Source of the DNA: Bathymodiolus platifrons methanotrophic gill symbiont
GTDB taxonomy: Bacteria; Pseudomonadota; Gammaproteobacteria; Methylococcales; Methylomonadaceae
Direction of reading: 5' to 3'
Length of the DNA: 33,878 bases
Assembly (NCBI RefSeq): GCF_002189065.1
Contig: NZ_BDMN01000129.1
Span: 1 to 33,878, forward strand
In this document: positions 1-8,055 of the stretch, piece by piece
Layout of the letters: each line of letters starts with the position of its first letter
Position numbering within the stretch: the first letter of the stretch is position 1
The notes under the pieces: generated by a model
Database searches by the model: none
What the model saw: the letters and a program-made list of their open reading frames with translations, nothing else
Told to the model about the DNA's origin: nothing
Position numbers and translations under genes: made by a program

Positions 1-546
1 GAATCTTTGGCAATTTGTGGGTAAACCACTGGATCCATTGTGCCATGTGCCATAAACACGGGTATTTCATTATTAGCCGTAGCTCGCTCTGTTTTAAGCT
101 GCTCGGTAGTTGGCATATAGGTGGATAAGGCCATGATACCGGCTAGTTTTTGTGGATAGCGTAAGCCTGTATGCAAAGCAATAACGCCTCCCTGGGAAAA
201 CCTGCCAGCAAAATGTTTTCTGCTTTAATGCCTTTGTCGATTTGTTGTTGAATAATTTGATCCAGTAATGCAGACGATTGATAAATATCATCCACGGCGA
301 CCTCTCTGTCCAGTGATGCTTCGAGTATGTCATACCAGGAACGCATTGCATGCCACCATTAATAGTAACCGCCTGTACTGGTGCGTTCGGAAAAATAAAA
401 TTAATATGAGCCGCATTATTCAGCCTAAGCTCAGGCACAATACTTTCAAAATCGTGACCATCTGCCCCTAGGCCATGTAGCCAGATAACGGAATACTTTG
501 GATTTGAAGTGGCTGGGATTTCTACGCAGCTAAGTGGTGAAGTCAT
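1..546 (-). pseudogene. alpha/beta-hydrolase carboxylesterase, frameshifted and cut by the window edge
   Basis: The N-terminus carries the pattern VIWLHGLGADGHDFESIVPEL of the phospholipase/carboxylesterase family, cytoplasmic serine hydrolases that cleave short-chain or acyl esters. The reading continues in other frames through MRSWYDI and then the nucleophile-elbow region, where GFSQGG is expected. Two single-base losses break it. Near 346 the reading needs CAAATG but the DNA has CAATG. Near 200 GGTTTTTCCC is expected but GGTTTTCCC is present, so the elbow reads GFPREA. Both lie in short homopolymers, so sequencing error is as likely as real decay. The C-terminus lies beyond position 1. The start is 2 bp downstream of the DsbA-family gene's stop, so the two are probably one transcript. 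The family call is firm; the substrate is unknown. Confidence 0.8.
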
Positions 547-548
547 AG

Positions 549-1382
549 TTATTGTTTATCTGCTTGTATTAGGTTTTTATTATATAGTGTTTTGCGTTGT
601 TCTGCATGGCTTAAAATGGTGCGCCTTTCAGGTTCGCTTGCATAGGTCCAATCAGTGATTTCATCGATTAAACGAAAACAGCCTAAACAGACATCCTGAT
701 CATTCAGGGTACATTGGCGGATACAGGGGGAGTCAGTTTTTGAGTTTAGATGTTTATCCAGCAAAGCATTAATGTAGGTAATAGTCTTGGTACTATCCAG
801 GTAATCGACAGGGGGAGTGTATATCTCATCTTTCAGGATAAGGCGTAAAGAAGGGTAGGAGCTGACTCCTAGTAGTCGAGAAAATTGTATGTGTTCGCTG
901 AGTTTATTATTTGTCTCTGGACTATGTAGATCCTGGGTAAATTGATCTATATTCAGTGCTAGCTGATCAGCGCAGCTAATAAGAGCATCGTCTAAGGAAG
1001 GGTTTTGTGCATCCTGGTAATAGCTCTGCTGTATCATTTTTCGCATCGCTTGTGCAAATTCAGACGATTGATTTTCAGCTGCGAGTACAGCCCGGCAGGC
1101 TGGGTAGGTAGAGCGGTATGGTGTATTGTTTGCCCAGAAATCAAAATTAAAGCGAACAGTCGGTACTGTATTTTCTATTTGTCGCCATGCGCCTTGAATC
1201 ATAGCCTGTGTTTCAGCAGGCATAGGTATATTGCTATCGGCTACTAGCCCACCAAGTACGGCTTTGAAGTTAAGTTCGGCAGGTAACTGACTTTGTAATG
1301 AACTTAATGATTGCTCAAACGCATAGCACCAGCTACACATAGGGTCGTAGATATAGTAAAGGGTATTGTTTTCGTATTGCAT
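549..1382 (-). CDS. DsbA-family thioredoxin-fold protein fused to DUF1289
   Basis: 277 aa. Residues 1-210 resemble the DsbA/FrnE-like thioredoxin fold, with a CSWC redox motif at residues 16-19 directly after the first strand (YYIYDPMCSWCY) and a cis-proline-type segment near GVSSYPSLR. No signal peptide is visible, so it is probably a cytoplasmic oxidoreductase. From residue 218 to the end the protein matches DUF1289: SPCIRQC, then CLGCFR and EITDW, a short four-cysteine module of unknown function that is usually a separate ~60-aa protein. It is first in a likely two-gene minus-strand unit with the esterase. The domain identification is confident; the role of the fusion (perhaps metal or redox handling) is inference. 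Confidence 0.85.
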   Translation of the reverse strand: MQYENNTLYYIYDPMCSWCYAFEQSLSSLQSQLPAELNFKAVLGGLVADSNIPMPAETQAMIQGAWRQIENTVPTVRFNFDFWANNTPYRSTYPACRAVLAAENQSSEFAQAMRKMIQQSYYQDAQNPSLDDALISCADQLALNIDQFTQDLHSPETNNKLSEHIQFSRLLGVSSYPSLRLILKDEIYTPPVDYLDSTKTITYINALLDKHLNSKTDSPCIRQCTLNDQDVCLGCFRLIDEITDWTYASEPERRTILSHAEQRKTLYNKNLIQADKQ

Positions 1383-1466
1383 GCTAAATATAAAAGGATA
1401 CTGTTAATCATAGGAAATTATAGCTTACGCAGTGAAACATATTATAAAGGTCTAGCGTATACTTTA

Positions 1467-1483
1467 ATAATTGTTACAATTAT
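1467..1483. promoter_or_regulatory. palindrome upstream of mazE, probable autoregulatory operator
   Basis: ATAATTGT-T-ACAATTAT is a perfect 8-bp inverted repeat with a one-base centre, 34 bp before the mazE start. A weak promoter could overlap it (TTGTTA at 1471 and TGATAA at 1494, spacing 17). MazE/MazEF complexes typically repress their own promoter through such palindromes. The operator role is inferred from position only. Confidence 0.5.
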
Positions 1484-1517
1484 GTTATTACATTGATAAG
1501 AATGCTGAGAGTGACTT

Positions 1518-1757
1518 ATGCATACATACTTAAGAAAAATTGGTAATTCTAAAGGCATTATTATTCCTGCCGCTTTTTTAGAGAGTTGTTCACTGAGTGA
1601 TGCTGTTGATTTACGTATAGAAGGCAAGACTTTAGTCATTAAACCACTAAATAAACCACGAGCAGGTTGGTTTGATGGTTATAAAGAAGAAGAAGCAGAT
1701 GATGGGCTCTGGAATGATATGCTAGCTGATGATATAAATGAAGAATGGGAATGGTAA
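1518..1757 (+). CDS. mazE: MazE-type antitoxin (AbrB/SpoVT fold)
   Basis: 79 aa. The N-terminus (LRKIGNSKGIIIPAAFLE) is the swapped-hairpin AbrB-like DNA-binding fold of MazE/PemI, followed by VDLRIEGKTLVIKP. The C-terminal tail is very acidic (EEEADDGLWNDMLADDINEE), as expected for the segment that wraps over MazF and blocks its RNA site. It overlaps the mazF start by a few bases, so the two are translationally coupled. The upstream palindrome at 1467-1483 is the likely operator. Confidence 0.9.
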   Translation: MHTYLRKIGNSKGIIIPAAFLESCSLSDAVDLRIEGKTLVIKPLNKPRAGWFDGYKEEEADDGLWNDMLADDINEEWEW

Positions 1758-2059
1758 AGCGTGGTGAAGTGTATTGGGTGAATCTAGATCCTACGTTTGG
1801 TACGGAAATAAAAAAAACACGTCCAGCATTAATTGTTTCACCTGATGATTTGAATGCTGCGCTACCACGAGTAATTATTGCGCCTTTAACTAGTAAAGGT
1901 CAGTCTTTAGGATGTCGGCCTGAAGTGAATTTTAATCGTCGTGCATCGCGTATTTTACTGGACCAATTACGTTCAGTTGATAAACGACGATTACTGGATA
2001 AACTAGGTGAAATTGATGAAAAACTATGGCATCCGGTATTACTGGAGATGTTAGCGTAA
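1751..2059 (+). CDS. mazF: MazF/PemK-family endoribonuclease toxin
   Basis: 102 aa from the ATG at 1751, which overlaps the mazE stop (ATGGTAA); an ATG at 1745 would add two residues. It has the MazF core: RGEVYWVNLDPTFGTEIKKT at the N-terminus with the conserved RGEVYWVNLDP start, then RPALIVSP, VIIAPLTS and LLDQLRSVDKRRL. MazF toxins cleave mRNA at short sequence motifs when the labile antitoxin is lost. The gene looks full length and intact, with its antitoxin upstream. The cleavage specificity cannot be read from the sequence. Confidence 0.92.
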   Translation: MVKRGEVYWVNLDPTFGTEIKKTRPALIVSPDDLNAALPRVIIAPLTSKGQSLGCRPEVNFNRRASRILLDQLRSVDKRRLLDKLGEIDEKLWHPVLLEMLA

Positions 2060-2242
2060 GCAGTCCATGAAACATATCTTTTGATTTTATATGAGTTATA
2101 CCTTCCGTAAAGTGAGGTATTTCATAAGAGAAAAATCAATTCGCAAGCATTAGATGGAGTAAAATTCATTGTACCTTTTAACACTATTGCAGTGACTAAC
2201 TGGATACCCGAGTTAGGCATTCTTATATATGACGAGTAATTG

Positions 2243-3946
2243 ATGAACGAAAAAAAACTAATTGATACCTCTAATTTACGTGGAGACTTTTTCGGTGGTT
2301 TAACTGCTGGAGTTGTTGCTTTGCCGCTTGCCTTGGCTTTTGGTGTTCAGTCAGGAATGGGAGCAATTGCAGGTATCTATGGTGCCATTGCACTGGGTAT
2401 TTTTGCTGCCTGGTTTGGTGGTACGAACACACAAATTAGTGGGCCGACGGGACCGATGACTGTTGTCTCGGCAGTGGTTATTGCTACAGAGATTGAATTG
2501 CATGGCAGTCTGGATGCCGCATTAGGAACCATTATTGCTATTTTTCTCCTGGCAGGCTTGTTACAGATTGTCTTAGGCGTATTAAAAGTGGGGCAGTATA
2601 TACGGTATATGCCATACCCTGTGGTCTCCGGGTTTATGAGCGGGATTGGGGTAATTATTATTGTTTTACAAATATTTCCTTTTTTAGGACATGCTTCTCC
2701 TAAAAAAATACCGGATATTTTTTCTGAGTTACCCGGTATATTGCCTCTTGTTAATATTGAGGCTGTAGCTCTGGCACTGGCAACCATTGCTACGATTTAC
2801 CTTTTTCCTTTGGTAACCAAGCTTATTCCTAGTGCCTTAGTGGCCCTAGTTACGTTGACTGCTGTTTCTACCTTTATGGGGCTGGATGTTGCAATTATTG
2901 GCAATATTCCTGGCGGTTTGCCTGCTATACATTATGATGCGCTGGGGCATATAGACTTTACTGCACCGATGCTGATTATTATTCCGGCACTGACTCTGGC
3001 TGCATTAGGAACGATTGATTCTTTATTAACTTCGATTGTTGCTGACAATATGACCAAAACACAGCATAACAGTAATAAGGAGTTAATTGGTCAGGGCCTT
3101 GGAAATATGGCGGCGGCTGTTATTGGCGGGATTCCTGGGGCTGGTGCAACGATGCGTACTGTGGTTAATATTAATTCAGGCGGTAAGACTAAAGTATCAG
3201 GTGTTATACATGGTTTAGCGCTGTTATTTGTGCTTATTGGAGCAGGTACTTATGCTAAATTAATTCCCTTACCCGTGTTGGCGGGAATTTTAATTACTGT
3301 GGGGATAGGGATTATTGATTATAAAGGCCTTAAACATATATTGCATGTGCCTAAATCAGATGCAGCAGTGATGTTGATTGTATTGACGATGACGGTGTTT
3401 GTTGATTTATTACAAGCTGTTGCCGTGGGTATGGTATTAGCTTCAGTATTATTTATGAAAAAAATGAGTGATATCGTGGAAGATAAGTCCTCGATAGGTT
3501 CTGTTGATGAATTTGCTCGTGAAGTGGCATGGATGGATGAGAATGAATTAAACGAAGATATCCTGCAAAAAGTCTATATCAAGCATTTTGATGGGCCGAT
3601 TTTTTTTGGTTTTGCCGCAAAATTTCAGGAAATGACCAGAGCGCTTCCAGACGTTGATGTCGTAATCATGCGCATGAAAAAAGTGCCCTATATCGATCAG
3701 TCGGGTATATATGCTATTGAAGATGCAGTGATGGCTTTGCAGGAAAAAAAGGTGCTAGTACTGATAACAGGTATACAAAAGCAGCCTGAAGATATGTTAA
3801 GAAGGGTGGGCCTGGTTCCTGATATGATTGCTGATCAGCATTTGTATAAAGATTTTAGCAGTTGTGTCAATGCTTTGGAATCAGGAGAAGCATTTAAGGA
3901 TGTGGTCAAAAAAGAGAATTTTGCCTGGGCACATATAACACGGTGA
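2243..3946 (+). CDS. SulP-family anion transporter with STAS domain
   Basis: 567 aa from the ATG at 2243 (a TTG lies immediately before it). Residues 10-410 form the multi-helix SulP core, including GGLTAGVVALPLALAFGVQSG and ISGPTGPMTVV, the helix-3 region that shapes the anion site. Residues ~440-560 form a cytoplasmic STAS domain (IKHFDGPIFFGFAAKF, then MKKVPYIDQSGIYAIED). SulP proteins carry sulfate, bicarbonate or other anions. The PTGPMTVV motif also occurs in BicA-type bicarbonate transporters, so bicarbonate is plausible, but the substrate is not decided by sequence. It is preceded by 180 bp without a gene and looks monocistronic. It is intact. Confidence 0.9.
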   Translation: MNEKKLIDTSNLRGDFFGGLTAGVVALPLALAFGVQSGMGAIAGIYGAIALGIFAAWFGGTNTQISGPTGPMTVVSAVVIATEIELHGSLDAALGTIIAIFLLAGLLQIVLGVLKVGQYIRYMPYPVVSGFMSGIGVIIIVLQIFPFLGHASPKKIPDIFSELPGILPLVNIEAVALALATIATIYLFPLVTKLIPSALVALVTLTAVSTFMGLDVAIIGNIPGGLPAIHYDALGHIDFTAPMLIIIPALTLAALGTIDSLLTSIVADNMTKTQHNSNKELIGQGLGNMAAAVIGGIPGAGATMRTVVNINSGGKTKVSGVIHGLALLFVLIGAGTYAKLIPLPVLAGILITVGIGIIDYKGLKHILHVPKSDAAVMLIVLTMTVFVDLLQAVAVGMVLASVLFMKKMSDIVEDKSSIGSVDEFAREVAWMDENELNEDILQKVYIKHFDGPIFFGFAAKFQEMTRALPDVDVVIMRMKKVPYIDQSGIYAIEDAVMALQEKKVLVLITGIQKQPEDMLRRVGLVPDMIADQHLYKDFSSCVNALESGEAFKDVVKKENFAWAHITR

Positions 3947-3970
3947 TAGTTGTTTTGAAATAATTGCCAT

Positions 3971-4363
3971 ATGCAAAATAATACGAAGCTACTCGAACTT
4001 AAAGAATTACTAGCTGTACAGAGCGAGCTTGAGTTGGTCATACTCGTTGGTAGCCAGGCTCACGGTAATGCCAATCAGGATAGCGATTGGGATTTTGCCA
4101 TACGCTGGATAGAGTATTTAGAGCCAATGCAACAACTAGCTAAGACAGAAAGGCTGAGACGTCTATTGGCAAAACAGTTACTACAAACGGACGTGAACAT
4201 TGATTTAATTGACTTATGCAGAGCGACCTTAGCTATGCGAGCGGTTGTCGCTGAAGAAGGGTTGATATTAAAGGGAGAAGAGAGCCTTGCCTGGGCGCAT
4301 TTTTTACAACGTACCTGGCGAGATCTGGAAGGTTTTTATTGGAATAAAATTTATGCGGCTTGA
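3971..4363 (+). CDS. MNT-domain nucleotidyltransferase antitoxin (MntA-like)
   Basis: 130 aa. It has the minimal nucleotidyltransferase signature GSQAHGNANQDSDWDFAI (G27, S28, D39, D41), the GSx(10)DxD active site that binds ATP and metal. In HEPN/MNT modules this protein neutralises the HEPN RNase, in characterised cases by AMPylating a tyrosine near its catalytic motif. It overlaps the downstream HEPN gene by 11 nt, the usual tight coupling. The antitoxin appears intact whereas its partner has an early stop, so it may be an orphan here. Confidence 0.85.
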   Translation: MQNNTKLLELKELLAVQSELELVILVGSQAHGNANQDSDWDFAIRWIEYLEPMQQLAKTERLRRLLAKQLLQTDVNIDLIDLCRATLAMRAVVAEEGLILKGEESLAWAHFLQRTWRDLEGFYWNKIYAA

Positions 4364-4757
4364 TTTATACCAGGCAGAAACCGAACGAATAGCTAGCGAG
4401 CAGACTGCTTTGCTGGATTATGCCTAGCGTATCTTATTAGCAGGTAAACAGCTTTCTCGTCTAGAGCAGAATGGGATGTTACATGCCTTGCAAGTGTTAA
4501 TTGAAAACGCAATTGGAAAATCCAAGCAGTTACTAAAAGCCAATAATGAAGTCGTGCCTGTTTCTGCTTATGATGCTTTTGACTCTCTGGTTGGCCTAGG
4601 TCTCATTGAGCCAGCAGAACTAGGACAATGGGATGCAGTGATAGGTCTACGCAATAGAATTGTGCATGAGTATATGAATATTGATATGGAGTTAGTAATG
4701 AATATAGTTAGCCAAAAGCAATATACATTTATAACTGATTTTTGTGTAAACCGATAA
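4353..4757 (+). pseudogene. HEPN (HepT-like) RNase toxin with in-frame amber codon
   Basis: The frame from the ATG at 4353, overlapping the MNT gene, encodes 134 residues of a HepT/DUF86-type HEPN protein. Codon 25 is TAG (4425-4427), where glutamine (CAG) would fit the sequence YA-RILLAGKQL. The rest is open, including the catalytic Rx4-6H motif RNRIVHEY (R100 and H105 of the repaired protein). An ATG at 4476 could give a 93-aa product with the catalytic motif but without the first helices. This is a substitution, not an indel, so a real inactivating mutation (C to T) is more likely than a sequencing artefact. Readthrough or restart cannot be excluded. Confidence 0.85.
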
Positions 4758-4782
4758 CTTTGTAGGCTAGAAAAAATATAGG

Positions 4783-4813
4783 GTTATTATAGTGGTAAGG
4801 GCACTATAATAAC
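4783..4813. repeat. perfect 12-bp inverted repeat
   Basis: GTTATTATAGTG and its exact complement CACTATAATAAC are separated by 7 nt. It lies between the HEPN gene and the strong terminator, so it may be a first mRNA hairpin after the toxin gene. No T-tract follows it. Confidence 0.5.
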
Positions 4814-4822
4814 TACAGACAT

Positions 4823-4862
4823 AAAAAAGCCCCCGATCAAGTAATTGATCGGGGGCTTTTTT
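4823..4862. terminator. strong bidirectional rho-independent terminator
   Basis: An 18-bp perfect stem (AAAAAAGCCCCCGATCAA with its complement) closes a 4-nt GTAA loop. It has a GC-rich core and a T6 tract when read in either direction. It separates the convergent HEPN gene (plus) and fae (minus) and should stop both. Confidence 0.95.
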
Positions 4863-4880
4863 GTTACCAGCTAAGACAGA

Positions 4881-5429
4881 TTAAATCTTGCCATCTAATC
4901 CCATCTGGAAATATTTGTGCGTGATTTTATCCTGGTTGTCTAATAACCAGTCTATGCTTGGCTCATTGTTCATTGCTTTTTTAATGGCTAAAGCCGTTGC
5001 TTTACGATGAATATCAAAAAGAATTTGATGGTCAAGGTTGTCATCAGTTGCAACGCTAGGGTTTAACCAGACTGAACAGATAATACCTAAGTCATTGGCT
5101 TTTTCTTTTGGAATATCACCTGCGCGAACGGCATCTAAAACACCATTAGCAATAGCAGCTTGTACGGTACCCATTAAGATATTAGTGTAACGGCTGTTAT
5201 TAACAGTTACTTTGCTAACCATTAATGTCACAGGACGTACTTGAATATCAGTATTTAAAATAGCAAATACTTTAGAGTGACCTTTAGCCTGGTCGCCCGT
5301 TAAGGTTGCTAAAGCAGTCCCTACAGGGCCATCTAATTCACCGATGACAATTTCAGGTTCTGCTGCTGTTCCTGCTGGGCCACCAGCAACTAATGCTTCA
5401 CCGGTACGCAATACGATTCTATCGCTCAT
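4881..5429 (-). CDS. fae: formaldehyde-activating enzyme
   Basis: 182 aa from the ATG at 5429, which has a good GGAGAA ribosome site 4-9 nt upstream; a TTG at 5441 would add four residues but sits on that site. The whole protein matches Fae: a start like RTGEALVAGGPAGTAAEPE, then GPVGTALATLTGDQAKGHSK, KVTVNNSRYTNILMG and IICSVWLNP, and a Q-MGLDGKI end. Fae condenses formaldehyde with tetrahydromethanopterin in the cytoplasm, the first step of H4MPT-linked C1 oxidation, and is a hallmark of methylotrophs. It stands alone, with its own terminator at 4823-4862. It is intact. Confidence 0.97.
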   Translation of the reverse strand: MSDRIVLRTGEALVAGGPAGTAAEPEIVIGELDGPVGTALATLTGDQAKGHSKVFAILNTDIQVRPVTLMVSKVTVNNSRYTNILMGTVQAAIANGVLDAVRAGDIPKEKANDLGIICSVWLNPSVATDDNLDHQILFDIHRKATALAIKKAMNNEPSIDWLLDNQDKITHKYFQMGLDGKI

Positions 5430-5506
5430 GTTATTCTCCAAAAACTTAAATGAAAAGAGTTGTAACCGAGTAGAATAACATTTTTTTCTAAATAATTTTA
5501 GCTTTC

Positions 5507-6367
5507 ATGTCCAAACTTAGCGTAAAAAACCATGATCGTGATGTCGCAGGCTATCAATATATTTATCCTGTTATTTCCAGACGCTCGGGTGGGCTGTCGA
5601 TAGGCATTAATTTTAATACTAATAATGCCTGTAACTGGCGCTGTGTTTATTGCCAGGTGCCTGATTTAACTATAGGAGCAGCGCCTGAGCTGGATTTTGA
5701 TTTATTAGAAACTGAGTTAGAAGATTTTTTACGCGATGTTTTGCAGGGATCGTTTTATGAGCGTTATCAATTAGAGCCGGAAATGCGTGTGATTAAGGAT
5801 ATTGCTATTTCAGGTAATGGTGAGCCGACCAGTGTTAAAGATTTTACTAAAGCGATAGCTCTAATTACCCGGGTTGTCGGGCAGGCGAAAATTGCAGAGC
5901 CTTTTCAATATGTATTAATCACTAATGGCAGCTTGCTACACAAGCAGGACGTGCAGGCAGGCCTAAAATTATTTAACGAATTTAACGGGCAGGTCTGGTT
6001 TAAACTAGATAGTGCTTCTGATGTGGGGCGAGAAACTATTAATCATAGCTCTGTGAGTGTCAAGAGGCAGCTAGAAAACCTAATAAGTTCAACGAAGCTC
6101 TGTTTTACGTGGGTTCAAACTTGTATGCTGAATTATGCAGATAAGGAAGGTGTTGGTCTTGTATCTGAGGGAGAGCAGACAGCATATCTAGAATTAATAG
6201 AAAAGGTAAGGCAGCGGGCTTCTTTGCAGGGTGTTATGTTATATAGCCTGGCTAGACGCTCTTTGCAGCCTGAAGCTAGTGTGATTTCTGGGGTAACAGC
6301 AGAACAGATAAACCATTTCGCTGAGCGTCTACGCAAATCGGGTTTAATAGTCAGCGTATCCCTGTAA
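5507..6367 (+). CDS. radical SAM domain protein
   Basis: 286 aa. The [4Fe-4S] cysteine motif CNWRCVYC (C42, C46, C49) follows IGINFNTNNA, and a GNGEPT motif (SAM-binding GGE-like region) lies near residues 107-112. The rest keeps the partial TIM-barrel pattern (YVLITNGSLL, VWFKLDSA). The overall shape resembles radical SAM proteins of the Fe-S oxidoreductase/wyosine-like group; I cannot assign the reaction. It is divergent from fae with an ~77-bp gap, and a REP-like hairpin follows its stop by 13 bp. It is intact. Confidence 0.85.
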   Translation: MSKLSVKNHDRDVAGYQYIYPVISRRSGGLSIGINFNTNNACNWRCVYCQVPDLTIGAAPELDFDLLETELEDFLRDVLQGSFYERYQLEPEMRVIKDIAISGNGEPTSVKDFTKAIALITRVVGQAKIAEPFQYVLITNGSLLHKQDVQAGLKLFNEFNGQVWFKLDSASDVGRETINHSSVSVKRQLENLISSTKLCFTWVQTCMLNYADKEGVGLVSEGEQTAYLELIEKVRQRASLQGVMLYSLARRSLQPEASVISGVTAEQINHFAERLRKSGLIVSVSL

Positions 6368-6380
6368 GTTTTGTATTAGG

Positions 6381-6435
6381 GTAGGAGGGGCTTTAGCCGC
6401 GAATTATAATAAGTCGCGGCTAAAGCTCCTCTTAC
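6381..6435. repeat. REP-like hairpin (GTAGGAGGGGCTTTAGCCGC type)
   Basis: Left arm GTAGGAGGGGCTTTAGCCGC and a right arm that is nearly its complement (ending AGCTCCTCTTAC) flank a 12-nt loop. It lies between the convergent radical SAM and Gfo/Idh genes. The same arms flank the RAYT gene at 24695-25437, so this is a dispersed member of that REP family. Confidence 0.85.
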
Positions 6436-6449
6436 TTTTGGCATAATTT

Positions 6450-7466
6450 CTAGTTCAACTGTATAGTTCGTTTTTGTTCTACTGATTCTAATGCGGCAAG
6501 AATGATTGCACAGTTATCTTTTGCGTCTTGCAGAGAAAGCTTTAGAGGCTTCTGGTTAAGTACACAGTCGCAAAAATGCTCAACCTCCAATTGAAAGTGG
6601 TTAGCTAAATCCAGCTTTTCAACCTGTAATTCACCTGAAGCTGTTTGCCATGAGATAGTAGCTTGTTCAGTTGCTTTCGCCCAGACATTATGGCATTTAA
6701 TGCCTCCTTTGCTACCAATGATTTCGTATTCAGCGCGGCGTGCGTGTTCAAAGCTGAAATTAAATTGTGCGTATTTTCCATCGCCAAAGTCGATAATGCC
6801 ACTACTGCTTACGTCAGCACCATGTTCATTATGTTTAGCCATAGCAGTGACAGTCTGTGCTTCAGTATTTCCAAAATGAAATCTAGCGGCATGAATTGCA
6901 TAGCAGCCAATATCCCACATTGCTCCGCCACCTTGGTTGATGGCGCGGTCTATTCGGTATAGGCGGGCGGCTTGCATAGGGTAGGCAAAGCAAGTGCGTA
7001 TCGAACGTACCTCGCCAATTGCACCTGATAAAATAATCTCCTGAATACGCTGGTGCTGAGGATGAGAGCGATACATAAAGCCTTCCATAACGTAGACCTT
7101 GTGCTGTTTTGCCGCGCGTTCAATATTGTTTATATCGGTAATGCTCAGAGCCATGGGCTTTTCGCATAGTACATGTTTGCCGTGTTCTATAGCACGTAAA
7201 GTCCATTGCGCATGCTCTTCGCTTGCAAGAGGGATATAGACTGCTTGTATATCCGGGTCTTTAAGGAGTTCGGCAGGGTCATTGTAAATGCGTACATTTT
7301 CAATATCAGGTGCATATTGCTTAAGTGTTTCTTCTGCAGCGCCGGGTCTGCGACTGGCAATAGCAACTAGTTCACTATTTTCTGTAGCAACAATGGCAGG
7401 CATGAGTTGCTGGTTGATGCGGGCAGCACCGAGAATTCCCCAGCGTAGTTTGTTTGGTGTAGACAT
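6450..7466 (-). CDS. Gfo/Idh/MocA-family NAD(P)-dependent oxidoreductase
   Basis: 338 aa. The N-terminal Rossmann fold begins LRWGILGAARINQQLMPAI, and the family signature EKP is in HVLCEKPMALS around residue 100. The C-terminal alpha/beta domain follows, with GGGAMWDIGCYAIHAARFHFG, which contains the conserved DxGxY/H catalytic pattern. Such enzymes oxidise or reduce sugar-like or dihydrodiol substrates; the specific substrate is not visible. It is a single gene on the minus strand between REP-like hairpins. It is intact. Confidence 0.9.
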   Translation of the reverse strand: MSTPNKLRWGILGAARINQQLMPAIVATENSELVAIASRRPGAAEETLKQYAPDIENVRIYNDPAELLKDPDIQAVYIPLASEEHAQWTLRAIEHGKHVLCEKPMALSITDINNIERAAKQHKVYVMEGFMYRSHPQHQRIQEIILSGAIGEVRSIRTCFAYPMQAARLYRIDRAINQGGGAMWDIGCYAIHAARFHFGNTEAQTVTAMAKHNEHGADVSSSGIIDFGDGKYAQFNFSFEHARRAEYEIIGSKGGIKCHNVWAKATEQATISWQTASGELQVEKLDLANHFQLEVEHFCDCVLNQKPLKLSLQDAKDNCAIILAALESVEQKRTIQLN

Positions 7467-7519
7467 AGATTGTCTCTTCTTATTAATGGACGATTAGCAG
7501 AGTATAACAAAAAATTAAA

Positions 7520-7576
7520 GTAGGGCGCGGCTTTAGCCCGCCTTTTAGATGTAGAGGGGCTAAAGCCGCGCCCTAC
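7520..7576. repeat. REP-like perfect inverted repeat, variant type
   Basis: A 20-bp arm, GTAGGGCGCGGCTTTAGCCC, is followed after 17 nt by its exact complement. The core GGCTTTAGCC matches the other REP hairpins, but the outer bases differ (GTAGGGCGC instead of GTAGGAGGG), so this is a subfamily. It lies between the rpsT terminator and the Gfo/Idh gene. Confidence 0.85.
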
Positions 7577-7635
7577 AGGGTGATTTGTACAGTTTTCCAT
7601 CCTGAACTGATGTCTTTTTCATGTTTTTCAGGCAA

Positions 7636-7676
7636 AAAAATACCAGACTAAGCTAAAAGCCTAGTCTGGTATTTTT
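7636..7676 (-). terminator. rho-independent terminator of rpsT
   Basis: A 15-bp perfect stem (AAAAATACCAGACTA and its complement) has an 11-nt loop. Read on the minus strand it starts 22 bp after the rpsT stop and is followed by a T-tract. The A/T-rich stem ends make it usable in either direction. Confidence 0.9.
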
Positions 7677-7698
7677 GGAATAATTCCTTGCGGAGTTA

Positions 7699-7962
7699 TT
7701 ACGCCATTGCGCGGACTCTAGTATTTAGTCTGCTTTTATTTCTAGCGGCTTTATTTTTGTGAATAAGACCTTTACTCACTGCTGAATCGATAACTGGAAC
7801 GACTGTTGCGTAAGCTGTTTTTGCTTCTTCTACGTCACCAGATTCTACTGCAGCAATAACTTTTTTGATGAATGTACGTAGGTTGCTACGTTGTCCTGCA
7901 TTGCGAACGCGATTGTTTTCTGATTGACGTGCGCGCTTTCTTGCTTGAGCTGTATTAGCCAT
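7699..7962 (-). CDS. rpsT: 30S ribosomal protein S20
   Basis: 87 aa, the usual S20 length. The sequence MANTAQARKRARQSE and the C-terminal KGLIHKNKAARNKSRLNTRV pattern identify S20, the helical protein that binds the 5' domain of 16S rRNA. It is divergent from murJ, the conserved gammaproteobacterial arrangement, and has its own terminator at 7636-7676. Confidence 0.98.
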   Translation of the reverse strand: MANTAQARKRARQSENNRVRNAGQRSNLRTFIKKVIAAVESGDVEEAKTAYATVVPVIDSAVSKGLIHKNKAARNKSRLNTRVRAMA

Positions 7963-8055
7963 GATGCCTCGGTTATTGCAATTGGTATTTTAAAACCGCA
8001 TATTGTCCTTTTAAATGCTATGATTGTCAATCTTTTAATAGCAGGAAAATTAGTC

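Noticed and set aside
2377-2787. 136-aa minus-strand ORF within the SulP gene
   Set aside because: It is a shadow of a strongly conserved membrane protein, with proline- and isoleucine-rich composition typical of antisense frames.
7924-8055. 44-codon N-terminal extension of murJ
   Set aside because: It overlaps rpsT antisense and its 5' region. The TTG at 8056 has a ribosome site and gives the standard MurJ length.
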